The notes: generated by a model not told the origin, from the letters alone. 64,000 nt of DNA from Heyndrickxia acidicola (GCF_001636425.1 NZ_KV440953.1:3964001-4028000), one strand, 5' to 3'. Positions 7,356 to 16,709 are shown, counted from the stretch's first letter. Program-made: numbers and translations.

Positions 7356-9728
7356 ATGAAAAAGAAATCTTTACTATTGCTTGCTGCAACAAGTATTCTA
7401 GCAATGGGTTCAATTTTATCTATATCTTTACCTACTTTTGCTGCTCATAATCCAAGTCAGAAAATGGAGGCAAAAAGTGTTACAAAAGGAATCCCTTACA
7501 ATGTATTAAATAAAAATAGTCAAGGAAAAACAGCGACACCTATAAAACACGTAGTTGTTATTTTCGACGAGAATATATCATTTGATCATTATTTCGGTAC
7601 TTATCCGATTGCCAAGAATCCTGCAAATGAACCGCCATTCTACGCAGCCCCGGGCACTCCCAAAGTGAATGGACTGTCTGCATCATTATTAACAAAAAAC
7701 CCAAACGCTGCGAATCCACAGCGTTTGGATCGGTCTCAAGCAATGACTCCAGATATGGATCACGGCTTTACTTCTGAACAGAAGTCTTTTAACGGTGGAA
7801 AGATGGACAAATTTGTTGAAAATAACGGACACGGTAATCCAATGGTTATGGATTATTATGATGGCAACACGGTAACGGCATTTTGGAATTTCGCCCAGCA
7901 CTTTGCTATGAACGATCATTACTTTGGTTCAAACTTAGGACCATCAACACCGGGAGCTATCAACGTTGTTTCAGGTAACACGAGCGGCGCTGCTGCGTAT
8001 AGTGCAAACAAAGCACAAAACGGAACCCCATTACAGCCTGGGGACAAGGGATTTCCTAGTTGGGCAGTTACAGGTGGTGACCTTTACGGTGACACAGACC
8101 CTTATTATGATTCTGCTTCTAAAGGGGCTACTGCGGGATTATCGGGTACCAATATCGGTGATTTGTTGAATAAAAAAGGACTCACTTGGGGTTCATTCTT
8201 TGGCGGATACGATAATCCAGCAGCACAGCACAAAAATATCGGTGGAAATGCAGTTACTGACTACATCCCGCATCACGAGCCATTTCAATACTATGCAGGA
8301 ACGTCGAATCTAACTCATGCGAAACCGTCATCTGTCGCGATGATTGGACATACGGATCAAGCAAATCATCAATATGATTTGACTGACTTCTGGGCAGCCG
8401 CAAATGCTGGCAATCTGCCAAACTACTCTTTCTTGAAGGCACCTGCCTATCAAGACGGCCATCCATCCTACTCAGACCCGATTGACGAACAAAAATGGCT
8501 TGTAGAGACCGTCAATAAGCTGGAATCCTTACCTACGTGGAAAAGTACTGCGATTATTGTCACCTATGATGATTCCGACGGCTGGTATGATCACGTTATG
8601 CCCCCAACTGTGAATCCGAACGATCCGCATGCAAAAGCGGTGAAAGGAAATAATGCCGCTAATCCGCCGCAAGATCGTATAGGATACGGACCTCGGCTTC
8701 CGATGGTTGTAATATCGCCGTATGCTAAGCATAATGCTGTCGTCAGTACACTTGCAGACCAAGCCTCTGTCCTTCGTTTTGTTGAGGACAACTGGAAACT
8801 CGGACGCATTGGCAAAGGCTCCTTTGATACTCAAGCGGGCTCTCTTGATAACATGTTTGACTTTAGCCCAGGCTACTACAATCCTCCTGTGTTCCTAGAT
8901 CCAAATACGGGCGAACCAGTAGCTAAAATGAAACCATTTACTCATAATGGACAGCTTTACGTGGCTGTGAAAGATCTGGAACAAAGCTTGGACGTTCGTG
9001 CACACAAGATTGGGAAGGAAGAAAGTTTTATATACGGGGGTCACTCCGTTGAAATACCATCCCACGGCAATTACGTTAGAGTAAACATGAAACCCGTTAA
9101 GCTGGAGGCTCCAATTGTTAAAAAGAATGGCTCCGTCTGTTTGCCAATTGCGAACTTATCAAAAGCCCTTGGTGTGACGCCAGTGCAGTTTAAGACAAAC
9201 GAAATTTTGTTCAAACAAAGGAACGCGAAAGGGTCAAAGACCCAAACTAGCGGTACGGTTAACAGTAAAAACGATAGCAAGGGGTCTGCTGGTAAAGCAG
9301 CAGCGAGGTTTGTAGTTGAAAATAACAGTAGGACTGAATCTAGCACTTTGTCGATAGGAACACCTGACTCAGTGAGTGCAGGCACAAATAATGGAACACT
9401 TGTTAATCAAACCATACAAGGTGCTTACTCCGGAAAGACTTACAGCCTGATGATCAAGGGGAACCCTGCCGACGCGGGTAAGACTGTGTATGTAACATTC
9501 AAGCATGGTGATATGGACAAAACAGGTAAGCTTACATTAGGTGAAAGGGAAATCAGCATAACACCTGTTGCTGTAACTCTTGACTCAACAGGCAAAGCGG
9601 TTCTTACTTACACTGTAGGTACTGCCCCAATAAATGATGATGCTTATGACAATGATGAAATCGCGATATCCGATACAAAAGGAACGTCAGCTGCTTCGTA
9701 CACGAACCAAATTACCGTATTGAGCTAA
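7356..9728 (+). CDS. Secreted phosphoesterase (phospholipase C / acid phosphatase family) with C-terminal add-on domains
   Basis: A 790-residue exported enzyme. Residues 1-30 are a Sec signal peptide ending TFAA. Residues about 65-500 form the phosphoesterase domain of bacterial phospholipase C and AcpA-type phosphatases, with the metal/nucleophile region DENISFDHYFGTYP near 71 and YDDSDGWYDHVMPP near 405. Residues about 510-625 resemble a copper-amine-oxidase N-terminal ('stalk') repeat (FTHNGQLYVAVKDLEQ; KNGSVCLPIANLSKALGV), often a cell-wall module in Firmicutes. The last about 125 residues look like a beta-sandwich. It has no LPXTG. The start has GGAG nine bases upstream. The likely role is phosphate release from phospholipids or phosphoesters outside the cell; lipase versus phosphatase activity cannot be told. 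Confidence 0.82.
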   Translation: MKKKSLLLLAATSILAMGSILSISLPTFAAHNPSQKMEAKSVTKGIPYNVLNKNSQGKTATPIKHVVVIFDENISFDHYFGTYPIAKNPANEPPFYAAPGTPKVNGLSASLLTKNPNAANPQRLDRSQAMTPDMDHGFTSEQKSFNGGKMDKFVENNGHGNPMVMDYYDGNTVTAFWNFAQHFAMNDHYFGSNLGPSTPGAINVVSGNTSGAAAYSANKAQNGTPLQPGDKGFPSWAVTGGDLYGDTDPYYDSASKGATAGLSGTNIGDLLNKKGLTWGSFFGGYDNPAAQHKNIGGNAVTDYIPHHEPFQYYAGTSNLTHAKPSSVAMIGHTDQANHQYDLTDFWAAANAGNLPNYSFLKAPAYQDGHPSYSDPIDEQKWLVETVNKLESLPTWKSTAIIVTYDDSDGWYDHVMPPTVNPNDPHAKAVKGNNAANPPQDRIGYGPRLPMVVISPYAKHNAVVSTLADQASVLRFVEDNWKLGRIGKGSFDTQAGSLDNMFDFSPGYYNPPVFLDPNTGEPVAKMKPFTHNGQLYVAVKDLEQSLDVRAHKIGKEESFIYGGHSVEIPSHGNYVRVNMKPVKLEAPIVKKNGSVCLPIANLSKALGVTPVQFKTNEILFKQRNAKGSKTQTSGTVNSKNDSKGSAGKAAARFVVENNSRTESSTLSIGTPDSVSAGTNNGTLVNQTIQGAYSGKTYSLMIKGNPADAGKTVYVTFKHGDMDKTGKLTLGEREISITPVAVTLDSTGKAVLTYTVGTAPINDDAYDNDEIAISDTKGTSAASYTNQITVLS

Positions 9729-9752
9729 TGGTTGTAAAGGAAAAGTCCATTG

Positions 9753-9783
9753 AAAGTCTCGAACTTCGGTTCGAGACTTTTTA
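9753..9783 (+). terminator. Rho-independent terminator
   Basis: AAAGTCTCGAAC, TTCG tetraloop, GTTCGAGACTTT, then TTA; 25 bases after the phosphoesterase stop. Confidence 0.92.
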
Positions 9784-9851
9784 TTGTGCGCGTGTGAAAG
9801 AGAGAAAGAGGAGCTGGATGCATGGTTCCGAAAGGAGAAAAAAGAGTTTTG

Positions 9852-9879
9852 GCTGCCATGTGTGTGGCAGTCTTTTTTT
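9852..9879 (+). terminator. Second terminator-like hairpin
   Basis: GCTGCCA and TGTGGCAG form a short stem followed by seven T residues. It follows a 26-codon frame (about 9816-9896) that is probably not a gene. It may be the tail of a lost gene. Confidence 0.5.
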
Positions 9880-9951
9880 GCTTAGCTTAACTGTCTGAAG
9901 GAAAATGGTCATTCGGTATCGAAAAAGAAGAGTAAAAATAATATAGAAAAG

Positions 9952-10476
9952 ATGATGACAATGATATTAGTAAGACCGGCACAAGAGCATAGTGAACAAA
10001 TAATGGCTTATCGGACAGCGTTTTTACATTTGGGAGAACAGCCATATGGCGGTTCTTCATTACAACATTTTGAATCCTATTATGAATGGCTTCAAAAAGT
10101 CAAAGACCAGGAAAAAGGAGAAAACTTACCGCAAAACCGAGTTCCGGCCTCTCAATTTTTGAGTATGGTAAATGGGAAATTAATCGGTTTAATTAATATT
10201 CGCCATCAATTAACACCAGAATTATTGATTGAGAATGGACATATCGGCTATAGTGTGCACCCGGATGAACGCCTCAAGGGGTACGCCGCTGAGCAGCTCC
10301 GACTTTGCTTACAGGAAGCGAAAAAACTAGGATTGGAAAAAGTATTGATCACTTGTGATAAAACCAATATCGGCTCTGCCAAGACCATTCAAAAAGTGGG
10401 AGGGATTTTAGAAAGTGAAGTGATTTCCTCAAACAGTCATGAAATTGTTCAACGGTACTGGGTAGAAATAGGATAA
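9952..10476 (+). CDS. GNAT-family N-acetyltransferase
   Basis: A 174-residue GNAT acetyltransferase. Residues about 5-45 give the variable N-terminus, MVNGKLIGLINIRHQL is the beta-2/3 hairpin, HIGYSVHPDERLKGYAAEQL is the acetyl-CoA pyrophosphate loop (usual Q/RxxGxG/A, here RLKGYA), and CDKTNIGSAKTIQKVGG is the C-terminal helix typical of the family. It most resembles the RimJ-like/YesJ-type proteins with unknown substrates. The start is uncertain: ATGs at 9952, 9955 and 9961 are in frame and none has a strong ribosome-binding site. It stands alone. Confidence 0.8.
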   Translation: MMTMILVRPAQEHSEQIMAYRTAFLHLGEQPYGGSSLQHFESYYEWLQKVKDQEKGENLPQNRVPASQFLSMVNGKLIGLINIRHQLTPELLIENGHIGYSVHPDERLKGYAAEQLRLCLQEAKKLGLEKVLITCDKTNIGSAKTIQKVGGILESEVISSNSHEIVQRYWVEIG

Positions 10477-10549
10477 ACAAAACGATAAGATCCCGGCTGT
10501 CATGATAAGCCGTTTGAGGTACCCGCAACTATAAAAGACAGTATAAAAT

Positions 10550-10580
10550 CAAAGCAATTCACATATGAATTCGCTTTGCT
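10550..10580 (+). terminator. Hairpin after the acetyltransferase gene
   Basis: CAAAGCAATTC and GAATTCGCTTTG pair with one mismatch, then CTTTATTT. The remaining 270 bases to the next gene hold only an AT-rich leader. Confidence 0.55.
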
Positions 10581-10853
10581 TTATTTATTGATCTATCAAG
10601 GATTTTAGTGAAATGGAAGGTTAAATCACAAGTGAAATTTCATAGTATTTAACACGTTGATAATTTTTATTGTCTTGTTGTGATTTCAGATGCGTTTTTG
10701 TATGTTAATAGGTCCAGATTTATTAGTTGATATATTTCACAAATTACTCCCACTAGTCGTTTTTAGGTTTTAAACGGAAAGAATTATTACCATAAATTAC
10801 TAAAAATTAGTACAATTAAATTGTATTTTAAATGAATTAAAGGAGACAAAACA

Positions 10854-11213
10854 ATGACAAAAAACAATTTAAATCACGGTATTATAATTTTATTAGAGTT
10901 TTATCCATCTTGGTTAGCTTTACCTCGTGAAAAAAGAAGAGAGCTTGCAGGGGATTTATATTCAATAATTGGAAAATACAGCAAAAACGTTAAGGTGAAA
11001 TTTTTTGACGCAGATGCCTTTGGAGACGGTACCTATACCGATTTTATTTTATGTGAAACATCAGATTTAAAAATGTATCATTTTATGTGGGAAGAAATAC
11101 GAGATACATATACCTATTCTAATGGTTACTTTAAAATTAAAAAAGTTATTATGGGTGTACAGAATGCCTATCAAAAATTCGAGGAAGAAGTTTTAGAAAT
11201 GGATTCTGAATAA
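10854..11213 (+). CDS. Darcynin-like small protein
   Basis: A soluble 119-residue protein with a strong AAAGGAG ribosome-binding site. The text IIILLEFYPSWLALPREKRR followed by YSKNVKVKFFDADAFGDGTYTDFILCE recalls the darcynin family, small alpha/beta ferredoxin-like proteins of unknown biochemical role. It has no membrane segment or signal peptide. It is monocistronic, with AT-rich flanks of about 370-410 bases that hold no other support for a gene. The family call is from memory of the motif PSWLALxRxxR and should be treated as tentative. Confidence 0.5.
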   Translation: MTKNNLNHGIIILLEFYPSWLALPREKRRELAGDLYSIIGKYSKNVKVKFFDADAFGDGTYTDFILCETSDLKMYHFMWEEIRDTYTYSNGYFKIKKVIMGVQNAYQKFEEEVLEMDSE

Positions 11214-11627
11214 AAAAAAAATCTAGCTGCAATAAAAAAGAGATGAAACGTTTTAATGCTTCTTCATTAATCTAACCATATATTTACTCAAAACAATAAA
11301 AAGCTGTGTGATTTCAATTCTGAAATACACTGCTTTTATACTTGCGTTTTCCTCTGCTGATCTCCAAAAGAGAACGCCTTACTGTCATGATTGGCAGCTT
11401 TTTTTATGTCCGGAACCGGAGGGCGGCTATTAGAAGGAAGCTATAAGATAGAAATTCAACAGAGCCTTTTTTAAAAAAAAATTAATAGGTAAAAGAATAG
11501 ATCTCCTTAAATTGTGCAAAAAGCTTAATAAAAGCACTCTAACGGGTTTTTAAGCAGAGAAATAATATTATGCAGAATATGGATGGATTTTAAAAAAGTA
11601 CATATCCTAAACCGTGGAGGTGGTAAA
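11214..11627. other. Intergenic region
   Basis: AT-rich; a few weak inverted repeats near 11375-11410 end in a T run. No gene is supported. Confidence 0.4.
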
Positions 11628-12089
11628 ATGAAAAACTCGAAATTACTTTTATTAGCTATGGTCATTCTTCCATGGTTAACTTTACCTTTCCTTGGAAAAA
11701 ATACATTTAAAAAATATCTCCCGTCTGCCATATTTATCGTTACATTTACAAAAGCATTGGATTTTTTCGGTGAAAAAAAGAAGTGGTGGCGGTTTTATAA
11801 AGGGATACCTCCATTAGATAGTATGGATTTTTTTAATTTTGGTCCTTATTTTGTCACGAGTCTTTGGATGTTAAAACTGACGTATGGCAAATTCCCATTA
11901 TATTTTATTTCAAATACGATTCTCCACATTTTATTTACCTTCGTAGGATTGAAATATTTAAAGCGATATAAAATAGCTTCGATAGTAAAAATGACAAAGC
12001 TTCAACACCTTACTATGAGTATAATAAGAGGACTTGTTTTTTATGGTTTTCAATCTATAAATGAAAGAAAACGCGCCCTATTCAAATGA
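11628..12089 (+). CDS. Small multi-pass membrane protein, CBO0543-like
   Basis: A 153-residue protein with about four hydrophobic segments (LLLLAMVILPWLTLPFL; LPSAIFIVTFTKALDFF; FNFGPYFVTSLWML; LYFISNTILHILFTFVGL). The frame is open from 11583, but ATG 11628 is chosen because GTGGAGGTGG precedes it directly. The KKKWWRFY patch and overall shape match a widespread Bacillus family of hypothetical membrane proteins with no known function. A terminator hairpin overlaps its stop codon. Confidence 0.65.
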   Translation: MKNSKLLLLAMVILPWLTLPFLGKNTFKKYLPSAIFIVTFTKALDFFGEKKKWWRFYKGIPPLDSMDFFNFGPYFVTSLWMLKLTYGKFPLYFISNTILHILFTFVGLKYLKRYKIASIVKMTKLQHLTMSIIRGLVFYGFQSINERKRALFK

Positions 12090-12101
12090 ATAGGTTATTT
12101 T
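12077..12101 (+). terminator. Terminator overlapping the stop codon
   Basis: CCTATTC AAAT GAATAGG then TTATTTTTC; the TGA stop lies in the loop and stem. Confidence 0.7.
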
Positions 12102-12139
12102 TCTAGAAACAGGAATGGGCTATAGCATTTTATATTATG

Positions 12140-12168
12140 ACGGTGAACCGTACCATAAGTAAATGAGG
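12140..12168. repeat. 29-bp repeat copy 1 flanking the zinc locus
   Basis: Twenty-nine bases beginning ACGGTGAACCGTACC, identical and in the same orientation to 17049-17077. It contains the small palindrome ACGGT-GA-ACCGT. Confidence 0.85.
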
Positions 12169-12223
12169 TTTTAAGTTTGTATTTCGGATCAAAAGGAAGA
12201 AATGCAAACTTAAATAGGCTGAT

Positions 12224-12259
12224 TAGTGGCCATGCTTACTAAAATAAGCATGGCCACTA
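12224..12259. other. Perfect 15-bp inverted repeat
   Basis: TAGTGGCCATGCTTA, six-base loop, exact complement. No proper T run follows, so a terminator is only one option; it could also be a protein site or a scar of an element. Confidence 0.6.
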
Positions 12260-12297
12260 TATTGAATTTTATCTGGATACCGTATAGAACGTGTCTC

Positions 12298-12435
12298 TCA
12301 AAGCATATTCGTTATCGAATCAACACGGTAATCATTCGGATCGAGGATTCTGTAATCACCACTTATTTTATTTCCCTGGAATTTAAATCCTTTTCTGCTC
12401 TCTAAAGTAAACCACCACTGATTTGAGAAGCACAT
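12298..12435 (-). pseudogene. C-terminal gene scrap, unidentified
   Basis: On the minus strand a 45-codon frame reads MCFSNQWWFTLESRKGFKF, then QGNKISGDYRILDPNDYRV and SITNML to a TGA. It has protein-like composition but no start signal, and a stop lies in frame a short way upstream. I cannot name the parent protein. Confidence 0.3.
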
Positions 12436-12485
12436 TACTAAAAGGGATAAAAGTAAATTAACGATTACATTTTACTATACCTTTA

Positions 12486-12665
12486 AATTTAACTATTTGA
12501 TTCCCCCAAGTTCCCCGGATTTTTTTGTAAGAGCAAATTTTGGAAAACAGTAAGATCCAAACCAAAAAACATACAAAGATTTTTTGGTGAAATTTAGGAT
12601 AATCTCCAACTGCTGAAAAAAGGTTCACTTTCAAATTTTACAGGGGAAATTGGGGATTTTTTTAA
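12486..12665. repeat. Inverted repeat related to 16600-16830
   Basis: A motif of form TCCCCxAxTTCCCC followed by a T run and GTAAGAG occurs at about 12499 and in inverted form at about 12620-12660. Degenerate copies in both orientations lie at about 16603-16615 and 16783-16830, on the other side of the zinc operon. Confidence 0.5.
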
Positions 12666-13083
12666 CTAGGATCTAAAGGTTAAATAAAAATTTGCATATT
12701 TTAGTAGAATAAAATTCGTTTTTATTCTATTTTACACATTTTCACCTCTCTAATCCATACTACTATTATCAATTACTGGGCGTGATTCCATAAGAAGAGC
12801 TAAGTATTGAATGGAGTTTGGTAAAGCAATGGAACGTTATAAATTTACTGTTGGAGCGGCAAAAAAATATATTAGAATTTAGAAAGTTCAATAGTGAAGA
12901 TAAAGAATTTAGAATTGTTGCTCGCGAACATAAACTTGGAGGATAAAAGAAATGAGATAAGTAGAATCAGATGTAATGACTAATTTTTTAATTTATAAAA
13001 TAAAATTTTATTAAATTGAGGAGCCTTGGTTACTATCAAGTTCCAAGGTGCTTATCATTGGAGATCGGCCCAAAAGAAAGTAA

Positions 13084-13139
13084 TTGACATAATAAATCGT
13101 AATGATTACTATTTATAATAGTGATCATTACGATTTATT
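13084..13139 (+). promoter_or_regulatory. znu promoter with long Zur-type palindrome
   Basis: TTGACA (13084-13089), 17 bases, TACTAT (13107-13112). A 49-base near-perfect palindrome (13091-13139) has arms of AATAAATCGTAATGAT, holding the Zur core TCGTAAT/ATTACGA in two facing boxes (centred near 13104 and 13126) that cover the -10 and the start site. Zinc-loaded Zur should shut off the operon. Confidence 0.88.
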
Positions 13140-13163
13140 GTTTATTACGAAGGAGTTGTTGAT

Positions 13164-13946
13164 TTGACTAAAGCTGTAACTCTTAAAAATGTAAATGTAT
13201 CGTTTGATGGGAAGTGGGTCTTACGAAATCTTACTTTCTCAGTTGAATCTGGTGAATTCTTAGGAATTATTGGGCCTAACGGTTCTGGGAAAACAACACT
13301 TATGAGAGTTTTACTAAGCATACTTAAACCACAGGAAGGTACTGTTGAAATCGTAAATGCTTCTTGCCTTGGTTATGTACCCCAATCTAGGCAAATCGAT
13401 CCTGATACACCGTTGTCAGCTCGGAATTTTGTGAGCTTAGGATTGCCGCATAAATTAAGACCATGGCTAACTCACCAAGATAGATTGATCGTTGAAGAGG
13501 CTATGGAATTGACTAATTCTATGGATTATGCCGATAAACCGATTGGGAAATTATCGGGTGGGCAACGTCAACGTCTGTTTTTAGCTCAAGCATTGGTAAG
13601 AAATCCACAAATACTGTTACTTGACGAACCCACTTCGAATTTAGACCCAGGGGCTCAAGAAACCATTGCATCAGTAGTCGATCAAATCCGCCGAGAACGT
13701 GGGATAACCGTTTTATTTGTAAGTCATGATGTCAATTTAATTTCGAGATATGCGGATAACATCCTATATATGACCCAGGATACTTATGCTATAGGAACGG
13801 TCGATGAAATTATGCAGTCCTCTGTTTTATCTAAACTCTATGGAATGCCAGTCGATGTCGTACATGCGGGTTCTAGTCTTCTTGTCTCATTTGATAATAC
13901 AAAAGAAACCGCTGCATCCATATGTGTGCATTCGATGGCGGAATAG
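13164..13946 (+). CDS. znuC: Zinc ABC transporter ATP-binding protein
   Basis: A 260-residue ATPase that powers zinc import with ZnuB and ZnuA at the cytosolic face. It has every ABC motif: Walker A GPNGSGKTT (about 37-45), Q-loop YVPQSRQ, signature LSGGQRQR (about 131-138), Walker B ILLLDEPTSNLD and H-loop FVSHD. The TTG start at 13164 has AAGGAG eight bases before it. It is first in the operon znuC-znuB-znuA-zur, behind the Zur palindrome. A manganese-type family member is possible, but the Zur box and the terminal zur remnant support zinc. Confidence 0.9.
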   Translation: MTKAVTLKNVNVSFDGKWVLRNLTFSVESGEFLGIIGPNGSGKTTLMRVLLSILKPQEGTVEIVNASCLGYVPQSRQIDPDTPLSARNFVSLGLPHKLRPWLTHQDRLIVEEAMELTNSMDYADKPIGKLSGGQRQRLFLAQALVRNPQILLLDEPTSNLDPGAQETIASVVDQIRRERGITVLFVSHDVNLISRYADNILYMTQDTYAIGTVDEIMQSSVLSKLYGMPVDVVHAGSSLLVSFDNTKETAASICVHSMAE

Positions 13947-13959
13947 GTGGTGTTTTTTT

Positions 13960-14781
13960 ATGTTTCAATTTGATTTTATGCAACATGCTTTTATAGCAGG
14001 AACCATCGTCTCCATTATGTGCGGTGTAATAGGAGTTTACGTGATTTCTAGAAACAGCTCATTTATGGCACATACGTTTTCTCATATTGGATTCTCTGGT
14101 TCTGCTTTTGCTGTATATTTAGGATTTAGCCCATTAAATGGGTTTCTTCTTTTTACCATTGCGAGTGCACTAGCAATTGGCCAGATGGGAGTAAAGGTCT
14201 TTAGACGAGAGGTATCCATTAGCGTGGTTTTAAGTGTGTTTCTTGGGCTTGGATTGTTATTTTTGTCACTTTCAACTAAAAATGCTAATTCAATGACTTC
14301 CCTTCTTTTTGGAAATATACTCGGCATAAGTTCGAATGACGTATGGCAAATATCGATTTTATCCATTTTGGTTCTTCTATTATTAACACTAGGTTATAAG
14401 ATGCTGAATTTTGATTCGTTTGACCCAGTGGGCGCTCAAGCAGCGGGATTACCAATACGTTTTATCTCCATCTGTTTTTTGCTTTTACTTGCTGTAGCAA
14501 CCACTGAAGCTTCACAGATGGTGGGTGCTTTGCTGGTCTTTACCTTGATGACCACTCCAGCTGCAGCAGCTCGTAATCTTACCCATTCAATCGGTAGAAT
14601 GATATGGATTTCCTCGTTAATTGCTTTAATAGGAGTATGGGTTGGTTTGGTTGTTGGGTATTATACAAACTTGCCAATTAGCTTTTTAATAACAGCATTT
14701 GAAGGTGTCTTGTATTTTATTTCCCTTGGTTGGAGATCTCTTCATGAACGAATGAAGCCGATTGAAGCTACCACTATATAG
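13960..14781 (+). CDS. znuB: Zinc ABC transporter permease
   Basis: A 273-residue ABC-3 family permease with about eight membrane spans (for example IVSIMCGVIGVYVISR and [18 protein letters not shown]). The region ASQMVGALLVFTLMTTPAAAARNLT is the conserved cytoplasmic-loop signature of the ZnuB/MntB family. ATG 13960 is chosen, 13 bases after the znuC stop with GGTGGTG upstream; the frame is open further 5' but inside znuC. It forms the membrane channel for zinc passed from the lipoprotein ZnuA. Confidence 0.9.
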   Translation: MFQFDFMQHAFIAGTIVSIMCGVIGVYVISRNSSFMAHTFSHIGFSGSAFAVYLGFSPLNGFLLFTIASALAIGQMGVKVFRREVSISVVLSVFLGLGLLFLSLSTKNANSMTSLLFGNILGISSNDVWQISILSILVLLLLTLGYKMLNFDSFDPVGAQAAGLPIRFISICFLLLLAVATTEASQMVGALLVFTLMTTPAAAARNLTHSIGRMIWISSLIALIGVWVGLVVGYYTNLPISFLITAFEGVLYFISLGWRSLHERMKPIEATTI

Positions 14782-14833
14782 CAAGGAAAAATAATATTGA
14801 TAGATGTTAAGTCTTAAAAGGAGGATTTAATTT

Positions 14834-15769
14834 ATGGTAAAACTGAGCAGACTTCCAAAGATTACGAGTCTTGCAGCATCGGTGTCCTTAATATTTCTAT
14901 TGAGTGCCTGTGGTTCATCTGCGAATTCTGCGTCTACATCAAATGAAGTTAATTCAACATCCAGCAGTAAAATTAAAATCGTTGCAGCAGAGAATTTTTA
15001 TGGAGAGGTAGCTAAAGCCGTTGGAGGGGATCATGTAGTGGTTACCAACATTCTAGATAATCCTAACACAGACCCACATGACTATGAACCAACTCCTGAT
15101 GTGGCAAGAACGGTTAGTAATTCTCAAATGATTGTATATAACGGGGTCGGATATGACGGCTGGATGGATAAGCTGATCAGTGCAGATTCCTCCTCAAAAT
15201 CAAAATCCATCATAAAAGTAGCAGATGACGTAATGGGCAAAAAAGATGGGGATAATGAACATGTTTGGTACAATCCCGACGCGATGCCGAAACTAGCATA
15301 TAAGCTTGCAGATAATTTGGCAAAGTTAGATCCAAGTCAGGCTCAAACTTACCATAAAAATGCACAAACATTTATTGCTTCATTAGTAAAGTTTCAAAAA
15401 AAAGTTCAGAAACTTAAACAAATATCTGGAGTGAAGATAGACGTTTCAGAACCAGTATTTGATTACATGGCAAATGCACTAAACATGAGTGTTAATGATC
15501 CGAAATTTTCAAAAGCAATCGATGAAGGGACGGATCCTTCGGCTTCCGATGTTGCTCAGCTGCAAAGTGATATAAAAGGAAAAAATATTAAACTATTTGT
15601 ATATAATATACAAAACTCTAGCCCGACAGTCGATAATCTTGTGAAAATGGCAGAAAACTCTGGAGTTCCAATTGTAAAAGTTACTGAAACAGAACCAAAG
15701 GGTAAGACCTATTTACAATGGATGGATGATCAATTAGATCAGGTTTCAAAGGCATTAGAGATTAAATAA
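14834..15769 (+). CDS. znuA: Zinc-binding lipoprotein of the ABC importer
   Basis: A 311-residue cluster 9 (ZnuA/AdcA-like) substrate-binding protein. It starts with a lipoprotein signal ending LLSAC, so it should be anchored outside the membrane. Metal-site features are NPNTDPHDYEPTPDV (first His), EHVWYNPDAMPKL (second His) and the later IDEGTDPSASDVAQL region. It lacks the long His-rich loop of many ZnuA proteins. AAAGGAGG precedes the ATG. The gap to znuB is 52 bases. Manganese binding is the alternative; the context favours zinc. Confidence 0.88.
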   Translation: MVKLSRLPKITSLAASVSLIFLLSACGSSANSASTSNEVNSTSSSKIKIVAAENFYGEVAKAVGGDHVVVTNILDNPNTDPHDYEPTPDVARTVSNSQMIVYNGVGYDGWMDKLISADSSSKSKSIIKVADDVMGKKDGDNEHVWYNPDAMPKLAYKLADNLAKLDPSQAQTYHKNAQTFIASLVKFQKKVQKLKQISGVKIDVSEPVFDYMANALNMSVNDPKFSKAIDEGTDPSASDVAQLQSDIKGKNIKLFVYNIQNSSPTVDNLVKMAENSGVPIVKVTETEPKGKTYLQWMDDQLDQVSKALEIK

Positions 15770-15779
15770 GGAGAGTGTA

Positions 15780-16192
15780 ATGATGAATGTAGACGGTGCT
15801 TTAAAAATCTTGAAGGATCATGGATATAAATATACAGATAAAAGAGAAATGATCTTGGAGATATTTTTTAATGAGAAACGATACATGCCAGCGAGGGAAA
15901 TCATGAGTTTTATGGAAGAAAGCTATCCGAATATTAGCTAGATACGGTATACCGAAACCTGTCCCTTCTGGAGGAACTTGGGATATTAGAAGCAACCGAA
16001 TTTCAGGGAGAAAGACAGTACCGTTTTTCATGTTCATCGGAAGATCATCATCATCACGTAATTTGCACAAAGTGTAAAAAAACCATTCATTTTGATATGT
16101 GCCCAATGGAAATGTTAAATGCTATGTTTGTTGATTTTAAGATTACAGGTCACAAATTTGAAATATATGGATACTGCAAGAACTGTGCATAA
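15780..16192 (+). pseudogene. zur: Frameshifted zur (Fur-family zinc regulator)
   Basis: Ten bases after znuA with AAGGAGAG upstream, an ATG opens a Fur-family frame (DHGYKYTDKREMILEIF, then SYPNIS) that hits TAG at 15939. Shifting frame at 15941 restores the protein exactly: DTVYRNLSLLEELGILEA, then SEDHHHHVICTKCKKTIHF, and CKNCA to TAA at 16192. One base is missing between the codons for S and D of the canonical PNISxDTVYRN recognition helix. All other Fur/Zur landmarks, including two CxxC pairs, are intact, so either the mutation is recent or it is a sequencing error. If real, the operon has lost this regulator. Confidence 0.85.
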
Positions 16193-16560
16193 GATTTTCT
16201 TAATGTATGTTGGAGCTGGTTGAGCATTGTTTCGTAAAACATACAAGTCATCGAATTTTTTCCAATGTTATTTAATCCCGTTGTTTTTGTGACCTCATTT
16301 AAAATATCCGAGGCTAAAGGATTATTTGATTTCTGATAGTAAAAATCAGTCAATCCATTTACCGATGACTCATCTGACCAATTATAGTGAAAACTTATAA
16401 AAGCGTCCGCATGGTTTTGGTTGGAAATATCTTCACGTTGTTGTAAGGGAATATACGAATTATCGGTCCGAGTCATGATGACAGTGGCACCTGCTTTTTC
16501 AAGCTTTTGTTCAACCGCTTGAACTGTTGGTAAGGTCAATGATTTTTCGTGTGTTCCCAC
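16193..16560 (-). pseudogene. Truncated, frameshifted N-acetylmuramoyl-L-alanine amidase
   Basis: Minus-strand remnant of a CwlD-like amidase_3 enzyme: GTHEKSLTLPTVQAVEQKL, TRTDNSYIPLQQREDISN, HADAFISFHYN, ASDILNEVTKTTGLNN. The N-terminal AGHGG zinc motif is missing, the frame breaks at an A6 run (plus strand 16255-16261) and resumes in another frame as KFDDLYVLRNNAQPAPTYIK. It then stops one base from the zur stop. This sharp boundary looks like the zinc operon was joined into, or a deletion ran into, the amidase gene. Confidence 0.75.
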
Positions 16561-16670
16561 AATGCTTGAAGTTTAAATGATTGATAGCAATCCTATTTTG
16601 AGGAAAATTGGGGGATATTTTAGTTAAGATTATATTACAATAGTTTCCTGCAAAAGTATAAAAGATAAAT

Positions 16671-16709
16671 GCCCTTACTAAGTCTTTCTTAGTTAGGGCC
16701 TATTTTTTG
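16671..16709 (+). terminator. Terminator-like hairpin
   Basis: GCCCTTACTAAG and CTTAGTTAGGGC pair with one mismatch, then CTATTTTTT. It is probably the exit of the znu-zur transcription unit, 480 bases downstream. Confidence 0.65.

Noticed and set aside
9816-9896. 26-codon frame with GAGGAG upstream
   Set aside because: It overlaps a terminator hairpin and has no protein-like features beyond the ribosome site.
15801-16106. 101-residue minus-strand ORF
   Set aside because: Antisense of the zur pseudogene, whose homology is clear on the plus strand.
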